A stretch of DNA of 42,693 nucleotides. Source: Mogibacterium sp. Lineage in GTDB: Bacteria; Bacillota; Clostridia; Peptostreptococcales; Anaerovoracaceae. The stretch spans positions 1-42,693 of the forward strand of contig JAFVPI010000120.1 of assembly GCA_017505405.1 (NCBI GenBank). Direction: 5' to 3'. The notes under the pieces were generated by a model. It was not told the origin of the DNA. It worked only from the letters and a program-made list of their open reading frames with translations, and made no database searches. Position numbers and translations under genes: made by a program. Below are positions 14,460-23,434 of this stretch, one piece after another (position 1 is the stretch's first letter; every line of letters begins with the position of its first letter).

Positions 14460-15551
14460 TTATAATCCAAGGAGCGCTTCTACCTGATCTCTCTTCTCAT
14501 TCAGAACGCATCCGCCCTTATGGTCATCAGCAAGGATATCGCTGCTTCTGAGCGCCGTGAACAGCTTTGATCTGAGTGCTTCCTTCAGAGATGTATCTTT
14601 TACATTTATATCCGAATATGGCGAGAACGGGCAAGGCTCCGCCCCTCCATGCGAATTGATATGAAAGAAACCGCGTCCCGCAGCCAGGCATCCGCCCGAG
14701 CTCTTCTCATCACCCGGGAACGAAATGTATATCATATCCTGTTTATTCATCCGCAGATCATCGACCCTGCCGGCCATAAACTCACGGTCATCTTCATCCG
14801 GCGCGAGATGCGCTCCTTCATCTGAAATCGGAGTAAATTCTATATAGAATACCGCCTTGCATCCGCGCGACCTCAGGCTGTCGAGGAAACTGTCTGAATA
14901 TACTTTTTCAAGATTCTCCTTCGTGACGGTCACCGACACACCGTATATGATACCCATTTCATGGAGCTTGTCCATCTTCTCCATTACAGTATCGTAAACG
15001 CCTTTTCCTCTTCTTGTATCGGTCTCCTCGCGTTCACCTTCTATGCTTATGACGGGCACGATATTTCGGCATTTTTCGAGAAGTTCAAGATGCCTGTCTG
15101 TCATGAATGTGCCGTTGGTAAAGACCGGGAACATGATGTTCTTCATCTTTCCTGCCGACTCTATGACATCCCATCTGAGCATAGGTTCGCCGCCGGCAAG
15201 AAGTATGAAGCTGACGCCGAGGTCCTCTGCCTCCCTGAATATTTTCATCCACTCCTCTTCCGTAAGCTGCATCGACGGAGCGCAGTCAGTCGTAGCATCG
15301 TTGGCACGTGAATAGCAGCCTTCGCAGTGAAGATTACAGCTCGAAGTAATGCTCGCAATAAGATAAGAAGGCACGTGAAGCCCTTCCTTTTCGTTTTTAT
15401 CTCTTCTTTTGTCAGCAGCCGCGCATGAAGCAGCAAACTTTACCAGAAACGCGCTCTCCCTCGGATCCTTTAAGGTCGCCTTGAGCGCATCCTTTATTAC
15501 CTGCTCGACCCCTTCAGTCAGGTATCTCTGTAAATCAAATCTTTCGTCCAT
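14460..15551 (-). CDS. Radical SAM protein
   Basis: A 363-residue radical SAM enzyme with the CxxxCxxC cluster motif SCNLHCEGC (Cys72, Cys76, Cys79), LLAGGEPMLR and VFTNGTFM, as in the SPASM/twitch-like and heme- or peptide-modifying groups. Later Cys residues (GGCLAAGRG, AEPCPFSPYSD and GGCVLNEK) could bind an auxiliary cluster. It has a 60-residue helical N-terminal extension before the barrel. It starts the operon with a GNAT enzyme and a CooC-like metal chaperone. This set suggests modification or maturation of some metalloprotein, but the target is not in the window. Confidence 0.85.
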   Translation of the reverse strand: MDERFDLQRYLTEGVEQVIKDALKATLKDPRESAFLVKFAASCAAADKRRDKNEKEGLHVPSYLIASITSSCNLHCEGCYSRANDATTDCAPSMQLTEEEWMKIFREAEDLGVSFILLAGGEPMLRWDVIESAGKMKNIMFPVFTNGTFMTDRHLELLEKCRNIVPVISIEGEREETDTRRGKGVYDTVMEKMDKLHEMGIIYGVSVTVTKENLEKVYSDSFLDSLRSRGCKAVFYIEFTPISDEGAHLAPDEDDREFMAGRVDDLRMNKQDMIYISFPGDEKSSGGCLAAGRGFFHINSHGGAEPCPFSPYSDINVKDTSLKEALRSKLFTALRSSDILADDHKGGCVLNEKRDQVEALLGL

Positions 15552-15626
15552 AATAATCCTTTTTACCTCTTTTGATCATGTAAATCAGCTGACAATCACC
15601 AGATATATGGGATCAGCTTTTGCAGT

Positions 15627-16913
15627 TTACTTTTTCATCGAGCGAATGGCTAAAAACGTCGGGATATTCATCTCATGAAGCCTCCCTTCTCCGTTTGTAT
15701 CTTCGTACAATTCCATCACCGCTAAGCCTGCTTCAAGCTGCCCGCCTATCTGCTCTTCCAGAGAATGTGAAAACTGCACACCTGCATCCTCATCCCGGAG
15801 CTGTTTCATCTGCTCAGGATTCGTAAGAGGATCGAAAGGCAGCGAATTGATTATCATCTTTTCTTCGCTGTCAACTATGTAGTTGATGTAGTGATCCACT
15901 CCGGACAGCAATGACCCTCCCGGCTTCAGTACCCTGCAGCACTCTTTCCAGATCGGGCGTACGTCCCTGACATAACAGTTTGACACAGGATGAAAGATCA
16001 GGTCGAATGACTCATTTTCAAACGGAAGCGGCTTTGTCATATCGCCCTGTATGATCGTTATCTGATAGTCCTCCCGCTGAGCGACCATTCTCTCGCTTTC
16101 GATCTGCTTCGAAGAATAGTCAAGTACGGTACACTCCGCTCCAAGAGCCGCGAAGATCGGCATCTGCTGTCCACCACCGCTTGCAAGTCCCAGGATCTTC
16201 TTTCCTCTCAGGTTCCCGAGCCACTCATGCGGCACCATTTTTGTCGGAGTGAGTTTCACATCCCAGACACCTTGCATCGCTGATACATACTCCTCGTGGC
16301 TGACCGGCTTTCCCCACTCCCAGCCTTCTTCTATCCAGCGGTCTATCGTCTCTGCATTTATATCCTGATAGTTCTCCCTGCGCATCCAATCATCCCGGGT
16401 AAGTTTTGATATGTGCTCTGTGCGTCGGTCCATCATCTTGACCCATTCAGCATCCTTATTTGTATACTGATAAATAAACCCGCATTTTTCCTGTACACGT
16501 TTCGATTTGTCATTCCCTTCGAAATAGCCGCACCATAGCGTTTCCAGATGCAGGTCTTCAAATGCGTATCTGCTTATCTCTCTGACAGCTTCGGGTATGA
16601 GTCCACGACCCCAGAACGGTACCCCGATCCAGAAACCGATCTCAGCCTCGGTATCAGGAAGACCGATGTTGCTCTGTTTTCCAATCATCAGCCCGATGCT
16701 GCCGATCGCCCTGCCATCCTCTTTCAGACAGACAGCATAAGTCTCCGGCGCCAACAAAACCGTTCTGATTATACCGCGGCTTTCTACAACGCTTGTATGC
16801 GCCGGCCACCCTGTTGGCGGTCCGATACGCTCATCTTTTGCATATTCATAAAGGTCCTCCGCATCCGTCTCCTCCCACGGACGCAGTATCAGCCTGTCTG
16901 TTGTCAAAATCAT
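15627..16913 (-). CDS. Fusion: GNAT acetyltransferase plus SAM methyltransferase
   Basis: A 428-residue two-domain protein. Residues 1-165 are a RimJ/RimL-type GNAT domain (TDRLILRPWEETDAEDLYEY, then FWGRGLIPEAVREISRYAF and VQEKCGFIYQYTNKDAEWVKM). Residues 180-428 are a class I methyltransferase: KKILGLASGGGQQMPIFAALG is motif I, CTVLDYSSKQI follows, and FDLIFHPVSNCYV and LKPGGSLL are later motifs. The methyltransferase half resembles stand-alone proteins of about 250 residues. An AAGGG site precedes the start. Both target groups are unknown. The join is in one frame with no sign of sequence error. Confidence 0.88.
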   Translation of the reverse strand: MILTTDRLILRPWEETDAEDLYEYAKDERIGPPTGWPAHTSVVESRGIIRTVLLAPETYAVCLKEDGRAIGSIGLMIGKQSNIGLPDTEAEIGFWIGVPFWGRGLIPEAVREISRYAFEDLHLETLWCGYFEGNDKSKRVQEKCGFIYQYTNKDAEWVKMMDRRTEHISKLTRDDWMRRENYQDINAETIDRWIEEGWEWGKPVSHEEYVSAMQGVWDVKLTPTKMVPHEWLGNLRGKKILGLASGGGQQMPIFAALGAECTVLDYSSKQIESERMVAQREDYQITIIQGDMTKPLPFENESFDLIFHPVSNCYVRDVRPIWKECCRVLKPGGSLLSGVDHYINYIVDSEEKMIINSLPFDPLTNPEQMKQLRDEDAGVQFSHSLEEQIGGQLEAGLAVMELYEDTNGEGRLHEMNIPTFLAIRSMKK

Positions 16914-17044
16914 CTCTTTGCCCTTTACAGCTACTTCTGATCAACTGTTAAACTTCTGATGTCATTGTCAGCCTATTGTACTACGAAACAGAACTCTGCG
17001 TCTAATCCCCAGATTCTCTGCTGTGCAATAAGCATTCAATAAAA

Positions 17045-17070
17045 AACGACTGCATATCTTTGCAATCGTT
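17045..17070 (-). terminator. Intrinsic terminator of the feo operon
   Basis: AACGA-TGCA arms pair around a short loop with one mismatch and are followed on the minus strand by TTTTTTATTG. It sits just past the stop of the FeoB-associated protein and ends the leftward operon. Confidence 0.7.
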
Positions 17071-17071
17071 T

Positions 17072-17266
17072 TTACTTAAGATTCGATTTGTACTGCTCTG
17101 CACTTCCGCAGCCGGCAGCTCCGTTCTGCCTGTGTTTCGGGCAGGAATCCGCGTACGGACAGCCTATGCAGGCTTTGCCTTTTTTCTTTTCCTTATAAAT
17201 ATATCTGATGGCGAAGAACAGTATCGCCGCTATTACCAGAATTGCAATTATCGTAGCTGCATTCAA
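17072..17266 (-). CDS. FeoB-associated Cys-rich membrane protein
   Basis: A 64-residue protein with one N-terminal membrane helix (about residues 4-20), a basic KEKKKGK stretch and a Cys-rich tail (CIGCPYADSCPKH, then CGS). It matches the family found beside FeoB in Firmicutes. The start is TTG at 17266: AGGAGG lies 8 bases upstream, and no in-frame ATG exists. It probably assists ferrous iron transport, perhaps by binding Fe2+ or as a FeoC-like accessory; this is inference from gene neighbourhood. Confidence 0.85.
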   Translation of the reverse strand: MNAATIIAILVIAAILFFAIRYIYKEKKKGKACIGCPYADSCPKHRQNGAAGCGSAEQYKSNLK

Positions 17267-17305
17267 CGTGTCTGCCTCCTTTCACTTTTTTTCAGGTCAG
17301 CACGA

Positions 17306-17331
17306 TGCGCGGCGAGTATTTACGCCGCGCA
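17306..17331. other. GC-rich hairpin between feoB and its small partner
   Basis: TGCGCGGCG / CGCCGCGCA, a perfect 9-bp stem with an 8-base loop. No T-run follows directly on the minus strand. It may stabilise the feoB end of the transcript or lower expression of the downstream gene. Confidence 0.6.
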
Positions 17332-17363
17332 CCACGCCTAGTTAAGAACCTCAATATAGGGAG

Positions 17364-19379
17364 TTATGCTGTCGCCTTAGCTGCATTTGCACTCTTGTGC
17401 AGAGCGTACTGCTCATCGAAGTGCGCTCTTACTTTCCTGGCGATCAGGATGAGTGCTGCAACCATGCATGCTTCTGCGATCAGTCCAGGAACGAATCCTG
17501 CTGCGAAGTGTCCTTCTGTAAACAGCGTTCCGAACTGGTTGATCAGGAATGCGATGGTGTATCCTGTTCCGAGCTGCAGCCCGATCGCGCCCCAGAGCCA
17601 GCCCCTGCTCTTCATCTCAGAGTTCATGGCTCCGATAGCTGCGAAGCACGGAGGTGTGTAGAGGTTAAAGAACAGATACGCAAGTGCTGTTACCGATGTG
17701 AGTCCCATAGTAGCTGCGACTGTGTTTGCTCCGCCTGTCATCGCAAGCTCTTCTGTATCGATGAAGGATGTAAGTGCGTATACTACTGCGAGCGTACCTA
17801 CAACGTTCTCCTTTGCGATGAAGCCTGTGATGGCTGCAGCTGCAAGCTGCCATACTCCGAAGCCCAGAGGTATGAGCAGTATCGCGAACGGCGATGCGAT
17901 CGAAGCAAGGATTGAAGTGTTTTCTGCGCCTTCCTCGACGACCTGGAAGTGCCAGTCGAAGGTCTGCATGATCTGTACTACAGTATTGCAGATGAGGATG
18001 ATGGTAGCAGCCTTGATGATATATGCTTTTGCTCTCTCCATCATGGATTTGAATGCGAACTTAAGGCTCGGCTTCTTCCATTTAGGAAGCTCCATGATGA
18101 AGAACGACTTTCTGTATTTATAACCTGTGATCCCCTTGATGAGCAGAGCGCCGAGGAAGATAAGCACGAGGCCCAGGAAATATGAGAGTGTGCTTACCCA
18201 GCCTGCACCGTTGAAGAACGCGCCTGCAAAGAGTGCGATGACCGGGATCTTTGCTCCGCAAGGTATAAAGGTTGTGAGCATTGAGGTAGCTCTTCTTTCT
18301 CTCTCATCGCGGATGGTACGGCATGCCATGATCGCAGGGATACCGCAGCCTGTTCCGATGACGACAGGGATCACAGATTTGCCTGAAAGACCTACTCTTT
18401 TGAAGATAGGGTCCATTACCGCACTTACACGGGCCATGTATCCGCAGTCCTCAAGCAGAGCGATCAGGAAGTACATTACCATTACGAGAGGCAGGAATCC
18501 GACAACGGCTCCTACACCGCCCACAATACCGTCAGCAAGCAGTGCTGATAATATTGCCGGGCTGTTCTCGAGCTGTCCGGCGACCCATCCCTGGAATGTC
18601 TCGATCCATCCTACCAGCCAGTCGGCCACAAGAGGTCCGAGCCATGTCTGGGATATCCAGAATACTCCCCACATTACTACAGCAAATATCAGGATGCCTG
18701 CTATAGGATTTGTAAGAACTCCGTCAAGCTTGTCTGCAGAAGTCGTCTCTGCTGAAAGAGTCTTTCTTGTTTCTACTTCGCTTACTATTCCGTTAACGAA
18801 GCTGTAGCGCTTGCGGTCTTCGGCGTCTACCGCATTCTTGTCATGCAGGTCGATGTCTGCCTGAAGATACGGGGCCTTCTGCGTTGTTCCGGCAAGCGAG
18901 ATAGCCTTGGCGATCATCTCTGCGAGTCCCTTGTTCTCAGTGGATACTGTCTCGAACACAGGGCAGTTCAGCTTCGCCGAGAGCTTGTTTACGTCGATCT
19001 TTGTGCCTTCCTTCTCGTTGATGTCCGTCTTGTTGAGCGCAACAACTACAGGAATGCCGAGTTCTAGAAGCTGGGTCGTAAAGAAGAGCGATCTGCTCAG
19101 ATTCGTAGCGTCTACGATATTGACGATCGCATCCGGATTTGCAGTGCGGACATATTCACTCGTTATGCCCTCTTCCGGTGTGAACGGTGACATCGAATAA
19201 GCTCCCGGAAGGTCGACTGCGATGACTTCCTTATCACCCGCAAATTCCTTCTTGAGCTGGAACTCCTTGCTGCCGACCGTAACTCCGCCCCAGTTACCGA
19301 TCTTTTCATTTCTGCCCGTCAGGGCATTGTACATTGTTGTCTTGCCGCTGTTAGGATTTCCGGCAAAAGCGATTCTCAT
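17364..19379 (-). CDS. feoB: Ferrous iron transporter FeoB
   Basis: A 671-residue inner-membrane GTP-dependent Fe2+ importer. The N-terminal G domain has GNPNSGKT (residues 7-14), the switch region NWGGVTVG, DLPGAYSM (G3) and NKTDINEK (G4). A helical domain follows to about residue 200, and then two Gate-type membrane halves with GCGIPAIMACRTI and IPCGAKIPVI. The C-terminus ends in a basic cytoplasmic tail. The start has an AAGGAGG site. It follows feoA and precedes the Cys-rich partner, the standard feoAB order. The length is normal. Confidence 0.96.
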   Translation of the reverse strand: MRIAFAGNPNSGKTTMYNALTGRNEKIGNWGGVTVGSKEFQLKKEFAGDKEVIAVDLPGAYSMSPFTPEEGITSEYVRTANPDAIVNIVDATNLSRSLFFTTQLLELGIPVVVALNKTDINEKEGTKIDVNKLSAKLNCPVFETVSTENKGLAEMIAKAISLAGTTQKAPYLQADIDLHDKNAVDAEDRKRYSFVNGIVSEVETRKTLSAETTSADKLDGVLTNPIAGILIFAVVMWGVFWISQTWLGPLVADWLVGWIETFQGWVAGQLENSPAILSALLADGIVGGVGAVVGFLPLVMVMYFLIALLEDCGYMARVSAVMDPIFKRVGLSGKSVIPVVIGTGCGIPAIMACRTIRDERERRATSMLTTFIPCGAKIPVIALFAGAFFNGAGWVSTLSYFLGLVLIFLGALLIKGITGYKYRKSFFIMELPKWKKPSLKFAFKSMMERAKAYIIKAATIILICNTVVQIMQTFDWHFQVVEEGAENTSILASIASPFAILLIPLGFGVWQLAAAAITGFIAKENVVGTLAVVYALTSFIDTEELAMTGGANTVAATMGLTSVTALAYLFFNLYTPPCFAAIGAMNSEMKSRGWLWGAIGLQLGTGYTIAFLINQFGTLFTEGHFAAGFVPGLIAEACMVAALILIARKVRAHFDEQYALHKSANAAKATA

Positions 19380-19418
19380 CTGAAATACCTCCTTGTATAT
19401 AACATTTCCATTTATTAG

Positions 19419-19712
19419 CTAAATAATGATGGCTTCAGAGAGCATCTTGTCGAGGTTATATCTGCCGTCTTTTATAACGACGATACAGCTCTGTTTCTTT
19501 TTTGAAATAAGCGTGATAGGTTCTCCCTGATAGCAGCCCAGTCTGAACAGGAACGAGTTCATCTCATCGTCATCAGTGTTGATCTCCCTGATGATGTAAG
19601 TCTGTCCCGGTTCAGCATCCAGCAGTGTCATCCTGCCTGCCGCTGCATCATATGATCCTTCTTTGGACCCTGTGCCTGCAGCGGTTTTGTCCATTGCATA
19701 AGCCAATTCCAT
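19419..19712 (-). CDS. feoA: FeoA-domain protein
   Basis: A 97-residue protein with an SH3-like FeoA domain in residues 28-97 (MTLLDAEPGQTYIIREI, then LFRLGCYQGEPITLI). The first 27 residues are an extension rich in Gly and Ala not usual for FeoA. The start at 19712 is kept because AGGAGG precedes it, while Met28 has no good site. FeoA assists or regulates FeoB in the cytoplasm. It is the first gene of the operon, 39 bases ahead of feoB, behind a promoter overlapped by palindromes. Confidence 0.9.
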   Translation of the reverse strand: MELAYAMDKTAAGTGSKEGSYDAAAGRMTLLDAEPGQTYIIREINTDDDEMNSFLFRLGCYQGEPITLISKKKQSCIVVIKDGRYNLDKMLSEAIII

Positions 19713-19743
19713 TATGCTTCCTCCTATATTGTTAAAATATCTT

Positions 19744-19785
19744 AACTATATTAGTTCTCCTTAACTATCGTTAGTTATAGCTAAC
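19744..19785. promoter_or_regulatory. Tandem palindromes at the feo promoter (metal-regulator operator)
   Basis: Three overlapping dyads: AACTA-TAT-TAGTT (19744-19756), AACTA-TCGT-TAGTT (19763-19776) and GTTAG-TTATAG-CTAAC (19770-19785). The last overlaps the -10 box. The AT-rich TTAG...CTAA shape suits a DtxR/IdeR/FeoR-type iron repressor better than a Fur box. The regulator gene is not in the window. Confidence 0.6.
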
Positions 19786-19802
19786 TACATGCTTTTTGTC
19801 AA
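19774..19802 (-). promoter_or_regulatory. Promoter of feoAB
   Basis: TTGACA (19797-19802), a 17-bp spacer and TATAAC (19774-19779) on the minus strand, 62 bases upstream of feoA. The -10 is covered by a palindrome, consistent with iron-dependent repression. Confidence 0.8.
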
Positions 19803-19934
19803 GCTAAATCCAACTATTTATATAGGAATTTCATAATCATCTGCCCTCACCATTCATTGACAAAAACAGCAGCAAACGAATACACAGATATCGTGTTTTC
19901 TGACAGATCTGAAAAGGAACCGGCGCATTAAAAG

Positions 19935-19961
19935 AGCCCCGTGATGTTGTATCACGGGGCT
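19935..19961 (-). terminator. Intrinsic terminator of the hydrolase pair
   Basis: AGCCCCGTGAT / ATCACGGGGCT, a perfect 11-bp stem with a 5-base loop, followed by CTTTTAA on the minus strand. It ends the esterase/hydrolase operon before the feo promoter. Confidence 0.85.
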
Positions 19962-19993
19962 GAAGATCCGGCATTTCTACTCAATTATGCAAA

Positions 19994-20554
19994 CTATTCT
20001 TCGGATCCATATTTCATCTCCAGAAACTCTCCCAGTTTTTGTGTGAACACAGCATGCCCTTCCGGTGAGAAATGTACTCCGTCGTAGGTCATCTCTATGC
20101 CCCATTCTGCTGAATCCGCAAACAGGCATCCCTTTCTTTCTGCAAGTTCCCGGTACGCTCTCCCGAGATCCTGTGACTCTTCCACCAGATCGTCGTCCAT
20201 CACCCACTCGCCATACTCCAGCACCGGAGGCGAGATCAGCAGTATCTGCTTTGCCACGCTGATGATCGAATCGAGGAACCTCCCCATCTGAGCAGCGATC
20301 TGCTCAGCAGTAATGCTTTTGAAAAGATCATTGGTTCCAAGCATCACAATTACCAGATCCGGATCGTTGATCCTCACCAGTCCGGGATATCTGGAATTCT
20401 CACGCGGTATCGTCATTCCGTTGATACCGCAATTGATCACCTCGCAGTTCTCCAGCCTGTCCGTCCAGCGCACATCCGCCGGATATCTGTCCCCTAAGTA
20501 TGACCTCGGATCATAGCCGTATGTATTTGAATCTCCAATGCAAAGTATTTTCAT
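19994..20554 (-). CDS. SGNH/GDSL-family hydrolase
   Basis: A 186-residue cytoplasmic esterase-type protein with the four SGNH blocks: GDSNTYG (residues 7-13, nucleophile Ser), a Gly in NCGINGMT, GTND (block III) and DGVHFSPEGH with the catalytic Asp and His. No signal peptide. The substrate could be an acyl or acetyl ester. Its start overlaps the stop of the alpha/beta hydrolase by 4 bases (ATGA), so the two are co-translated. Confidence 0.9.
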   Translation of the reverse strand: MKILCIGDSNTYGYDPRSYLGDRYPADVRWTDRLENCEVINCGINGMTIPRENSRYPGLVRINDPDLVIVMLGTNDLFKSITAEQIAAQMGRFLDSIISVAKQILLISPPVLEYGEWVMDDDLVEESQDLGRAYRELAERKGCLFADSAEWGIEMTYDGVHFSPEGHAVFTQKLGEFLEMKYGSEE

Positions 20555-21228
20555 TTTCTCTCAGCGGTATCAGTGATGCCCGTTTCCTCCATGATGATAT
20601 CTGCTATGCGGCTTTTGTGCACTATGTAGCTGCCATGACCCTCTCCGGGGATGATCCGCATCTTTGCACCCGGTATCGACATTGCGATCTTTGCGGTCTC
20701 CTTTCCGGGAATAACGTCCTTCTCCCCTGCCATTATCACTGCAGGCACCTTTATCTGCGCAAGTTCTTCTGCCGTGATATCCGGTTCAGTGATCATAAGA
20801 TTCATCTTCGGGTCCTTCGTAACTGCGTAAGCCGCCTTCACGAACAGCCTTAGCGGTGCCTTGACACCCGCAGGAGTCAGATTGGCTCCGCTTGTGATGA
20901 GCATGCCTATGCGGTCACATTTCATCGCCGCAAGAAGCCCGATGATGCCGCCATCGCTGAATCCGTAGAAGATCACATCTTTAAGATCAAGCTGTTCCAT
21001 GAACGCTGTCATATCTTCAGCCATGTCATTGTAATGCAGTTCTTCTACTCTGGTACTGTGCCCATGCCCTCTTGAATCTACGGTATACACTGTGAAATGC
21101 TTACTGAGCAGCACCCTTGAATCATAAAAGATGTTGTGATCTTCGCTGTTGCCATGCACCATGATCAAAGGTCTGCCGCTTCCGTGTACTTCATAATACA
21201 TTTTGATTCCGTTTACATTGATCCACAT
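20551..21228 (-). CDS. Alpha/beta-fold hydrolase
   Basis: A 225-residue hydrolase. It has the oxyanion region MVHGNSEDH, the DSRGHGHST segment, a nucleophile elbow GFSDGG (Ser near residue 90), and the late acid and base in AGEKDVIPG and EGHGSYIVH. The start at 21228 is chosen because GGGGG lies just upstream; the in-frame ATG at 21240 has no ribosome binding site. It is the first gene of a two-gene operon with the SGNH hydrolase. The substrate is unknown. Confidence 0.9.
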   Translation of the reverse strand: MWINVNGIKMYYEVHGSGRPLIMVHGNSEDHNIFYDSRVLLSKHFTVYTVDSRGHGHSTRVEELHYNDMAEDMTAFMEQLDLKDVIFYGFSDGGIIGLLAAMKCDRIGMLITSGANLTPAGVKAPLRLFVKAAYAVTKDPKMNLMITEPDITAEELAQIKVPAVIMAGEKDVIPGKETAKIAMSIPGAKMRIIPGEGHGSYIVHKSRIADIIMEETGITDTAERK

Positions 21229-21350
21229 ATTTACCCCCATTATCAGCTAATTCAAAACAACTGACCCGATCCGCTTTATATTATACCATCAAATGTCCGG
21301 AGTACGTGCCTGAAAGCTGCTGATCTCTCATCCCCTTAACAACAAAGAAA

Positions 21351-21369
21351 CCCGGTCATAACGACCGGG
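21351..21369. terminator. Intrinsic terminator, mainly of the PTS operon
   Basis: CCCGGTC / GACCGGG with a 5-base loop. On the minus strand GTTTCTTTG follows, ending the PTS operon. On the plus strand CTCTTTTTTT follows, a stronger run, so it may act both ways. Confidence 0.8.
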
Positions 21370-21411
21370 CTCTTTTTTTATGATATGTATTATCATTTGA
21401 ATGGAGGTTGT

Positions 21412-23283
21412 CTATGAAAGGATCTTCATGATCCAGTCAGCATCATCCGTAGTCTTCATCTTTTCAAGAACTTCAGGATCCTCAAGGCATCCTGCGATCT
21501 TTGCGAGAAGATCCAGATGTTCTTCACCGATTCCGGCGATACCAAACACAAGCTGTGCCTTCTCTGCTCCGAAGTCAACGCCCTCTGGATACTGAACCAT
21601 GGAGATTGCTGTCTTCTTTACAGTTCCCTTTGCCTGAGCAGTTCCGTGAGGAATAGCTATGCCCATGCCCATGTATGTGCTTACCATGCGTTCTCTTTCC
21701 TGCATGGCATCAACATACGCCGGTTCAACTGCTCCGCGTGCAACCAGGAGCTCACCTGCTTTGCGGATCGCCTCTTCCTTAGTTACGGAAGCCTGGTTCA
21801 GAAGGATGCTGTCCTTTACGATAACGTCTTTCTTTACGCTCTTCTCAGCTGCGGCAACTGCCTTTTCAACATCATCTTTTGGCTGTTCCTGTGCAGGAGC
21901 ATCAAGAGTTGTCAGCTGCAGATAGAGTGCATCCAGTGCAGGGTCATTCAGGAAGTTCTCGATAGTAACGAGCTGTGCCTGTGGTGCGGACTTCTTCGCA
22001 CGCTCCTGCAGAGTAGTCTGAACTACTGCGATATCACAATCCGATGGAATGTTGTCTACTGAAGTATTCTTTACTTCGATGTCAGGTCTTGCGGCTTTGA
22101 TCCTGTTGCGGAACTTTGTTGCTCCCATTGCGGAGGAGCCCATTCCGGCGTCGCAGGCAAAGATGACCTTGCGTACAGATTCAGACTTGCTTACATTGAC
22201 AGTTCCCTTTGCCTGGGCCTTTCTGTCAGCTACCTCAGCCTTTGCTTCGTCGATGGATGCTGTAGTGCTTGTAGCCTTGATGATGACAGATGCGATGGCA
22301 AACGATACTGCTGCTGCGATAGCTACTCCGATGAAGATCAGGACCATCTTGTTCTTAGGTGCCATGGCCATGAAAGCGATGATCGATCCCGGCGAAGCAG
22401 GTCCCTTCAGGCCGCAGCCTGTTATCAGGAACCATGTGATTGCGCAGATGTTTCCTACGATAGGTGCAATGATAACTACCGGGTTCATCAGTACGTACGG
22501 GAAGTAGATCTCGTGGATTCCTCCCAGGAAGTGAATGATGATAGCTCCAGGAGCCGAGTCTTTTGTTGCCTTGTCTTTAGCAAATGCCCAGTATGCCAGG
22601 AGCACTCCGAGTCCAGGGCCCGGGTTTGCTTCGAGCATGTACATGATGGACTGTCCTGCTGCCTTGACCTGCTCGGCACCGATCGGTGTAAAGATGCCGT
22701 GGTTGATAGCATTGTTCAGGAACAGCACCTTGGCAGGCTCAATGAAGATAGCTGCCAGAGGGAGCAGGTGGTGGTTAACGAGTACGTCTACACCGGCTGT
22801 AAGTACGCTCAGTATTATTGTCATTACCGGACCGGTTACGTAGTATCCGAAGATAGCAACGAGCATTCCGATAATACCTACTGAGAAGTTGTTGATAAGC
22901 ATTTCGAAGCCGGCAGGCATTCTGGTTTCCATGAAGCGGTCAAACTTCTTGATGATCCAGCCAGCGAAAGGTCCCATGACCATGGCGCCCATCAGCATAG
23001 GCTGTCCTTCAGTTCCGCCGACACCGGCTATAGTTCCCATTACTGCAATGGCGCCCATGACACCACCGCGGTCTCCGCCTACCATTCTTCCGCCTGTAAA
23101 TGCGATCAGCGCAGGAAGCAGGTAAGTGAGCATGTATGGCTGAATGGATGCAAGCTGCTCATTTGGCAGCCATCCATCAGGAATGAATAAAGCTGTTATG
23201 AATCCCCATGCGATGAATGCTCCGATGTTAGGCATTACCATGGCGGATAAAAATTTTCCAAAACGTTGTACTCCGCTTTTCAT
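21412..23283 (-). CDS. mtlA: Mannitol-family PTS transporter, fused IICBA
   Basis: A 623-residue phosphotransferase protein that imports and phosphorylates mannitol or a related hexitol. Residues 1-340 are the membrane IIC domain (with GGIHEIYFPYVLMNP). Residues 360-450 are IIB with phospho-Cys377 in CDAGMGSS. Residues 480-623 are IIA with phospho-His546 in IPHGT. A Lys/Ala-rich linker joins B and A. The start at 23283 follows AGGAGA; the frame start at 23298 includes that site. It is the third gene after a SorE-like dehydrogenase and a DeoR regulator, so the real substrate could be sorbitol or sorbose rather than mannitol. Confidence 0.88.
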   Translation of the reverse strand: MKSGVQRFGKFLSAMVMPNIGAFIAWGFITALFIPDGWLPNEQLASIQPYMLTYLLPALIAFTGGRMVGGDRGGVMGAIAVMGTIAGVGGTEGQPMLMGAMVMGPFAGWIIKKFDRFMETRMPAGFEMLINNFSVGIIGMLVAIFGYYVTGPVMTIILSVLTAGVDVLVNHHLLPLAAIFIEPAKVLFLNNAINHGIFTPIGAEQVKAAGQSIMYMLEANPGPGLGVLLAYWAFAKDKATKDSAPGAIIIHFLGGIHEIYFPYVLMNPVVIIAPIVGNICAITWFLITGCGLKGPASPGSIIAFMAMAPKNKMVLIFIGVAIAAAVSFAIASVIIKATSTTASIDEAKAEVADRKAQAKGTVNVSKSESVRKVIFACDAGMGSSAMGATKFRNRIKAARPDIEVKNTSVDNIPSDCDIAVVQTTLQERAKKSAPQAQLVTIENFLNDPALDALYLQLTTLDAPAQEQPKDDVEKAVAAAEKSVKKDVIVKDSILLNQASVTKEEAIRKAGELLVARGAVEPAYVDAMQERERMVSTYMGMGIAIPHGTAQAKGTVKKTAISMVQYPEGVDFGAEKAQLVFGIAGIGEEHLDLLAKIAGCLEDPEVLEKMKTTDDADWIMKILS

Positions 23284-23434
23284 ATTTGTTCTCCTCATCC
23301 TTGATCAGTAGTTTTATCTAATATCTACAAAAGTGTTATAAGGACCGGGGATCATTATGCCTTTCCGGATCCCGGAGGATCCTGTCGGGCCAATGATAAG
23401 TATGAGAAACGGTACAGTAAGTCAGGTTTCTGTT

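Noticed and set aside
17397..18807. Plus-strand ORFs opposite feoB
   Set aside because: They mirror the feoB coding frame and are unusually rich in Cys or Ser and Pro; no ribosome binding sites.
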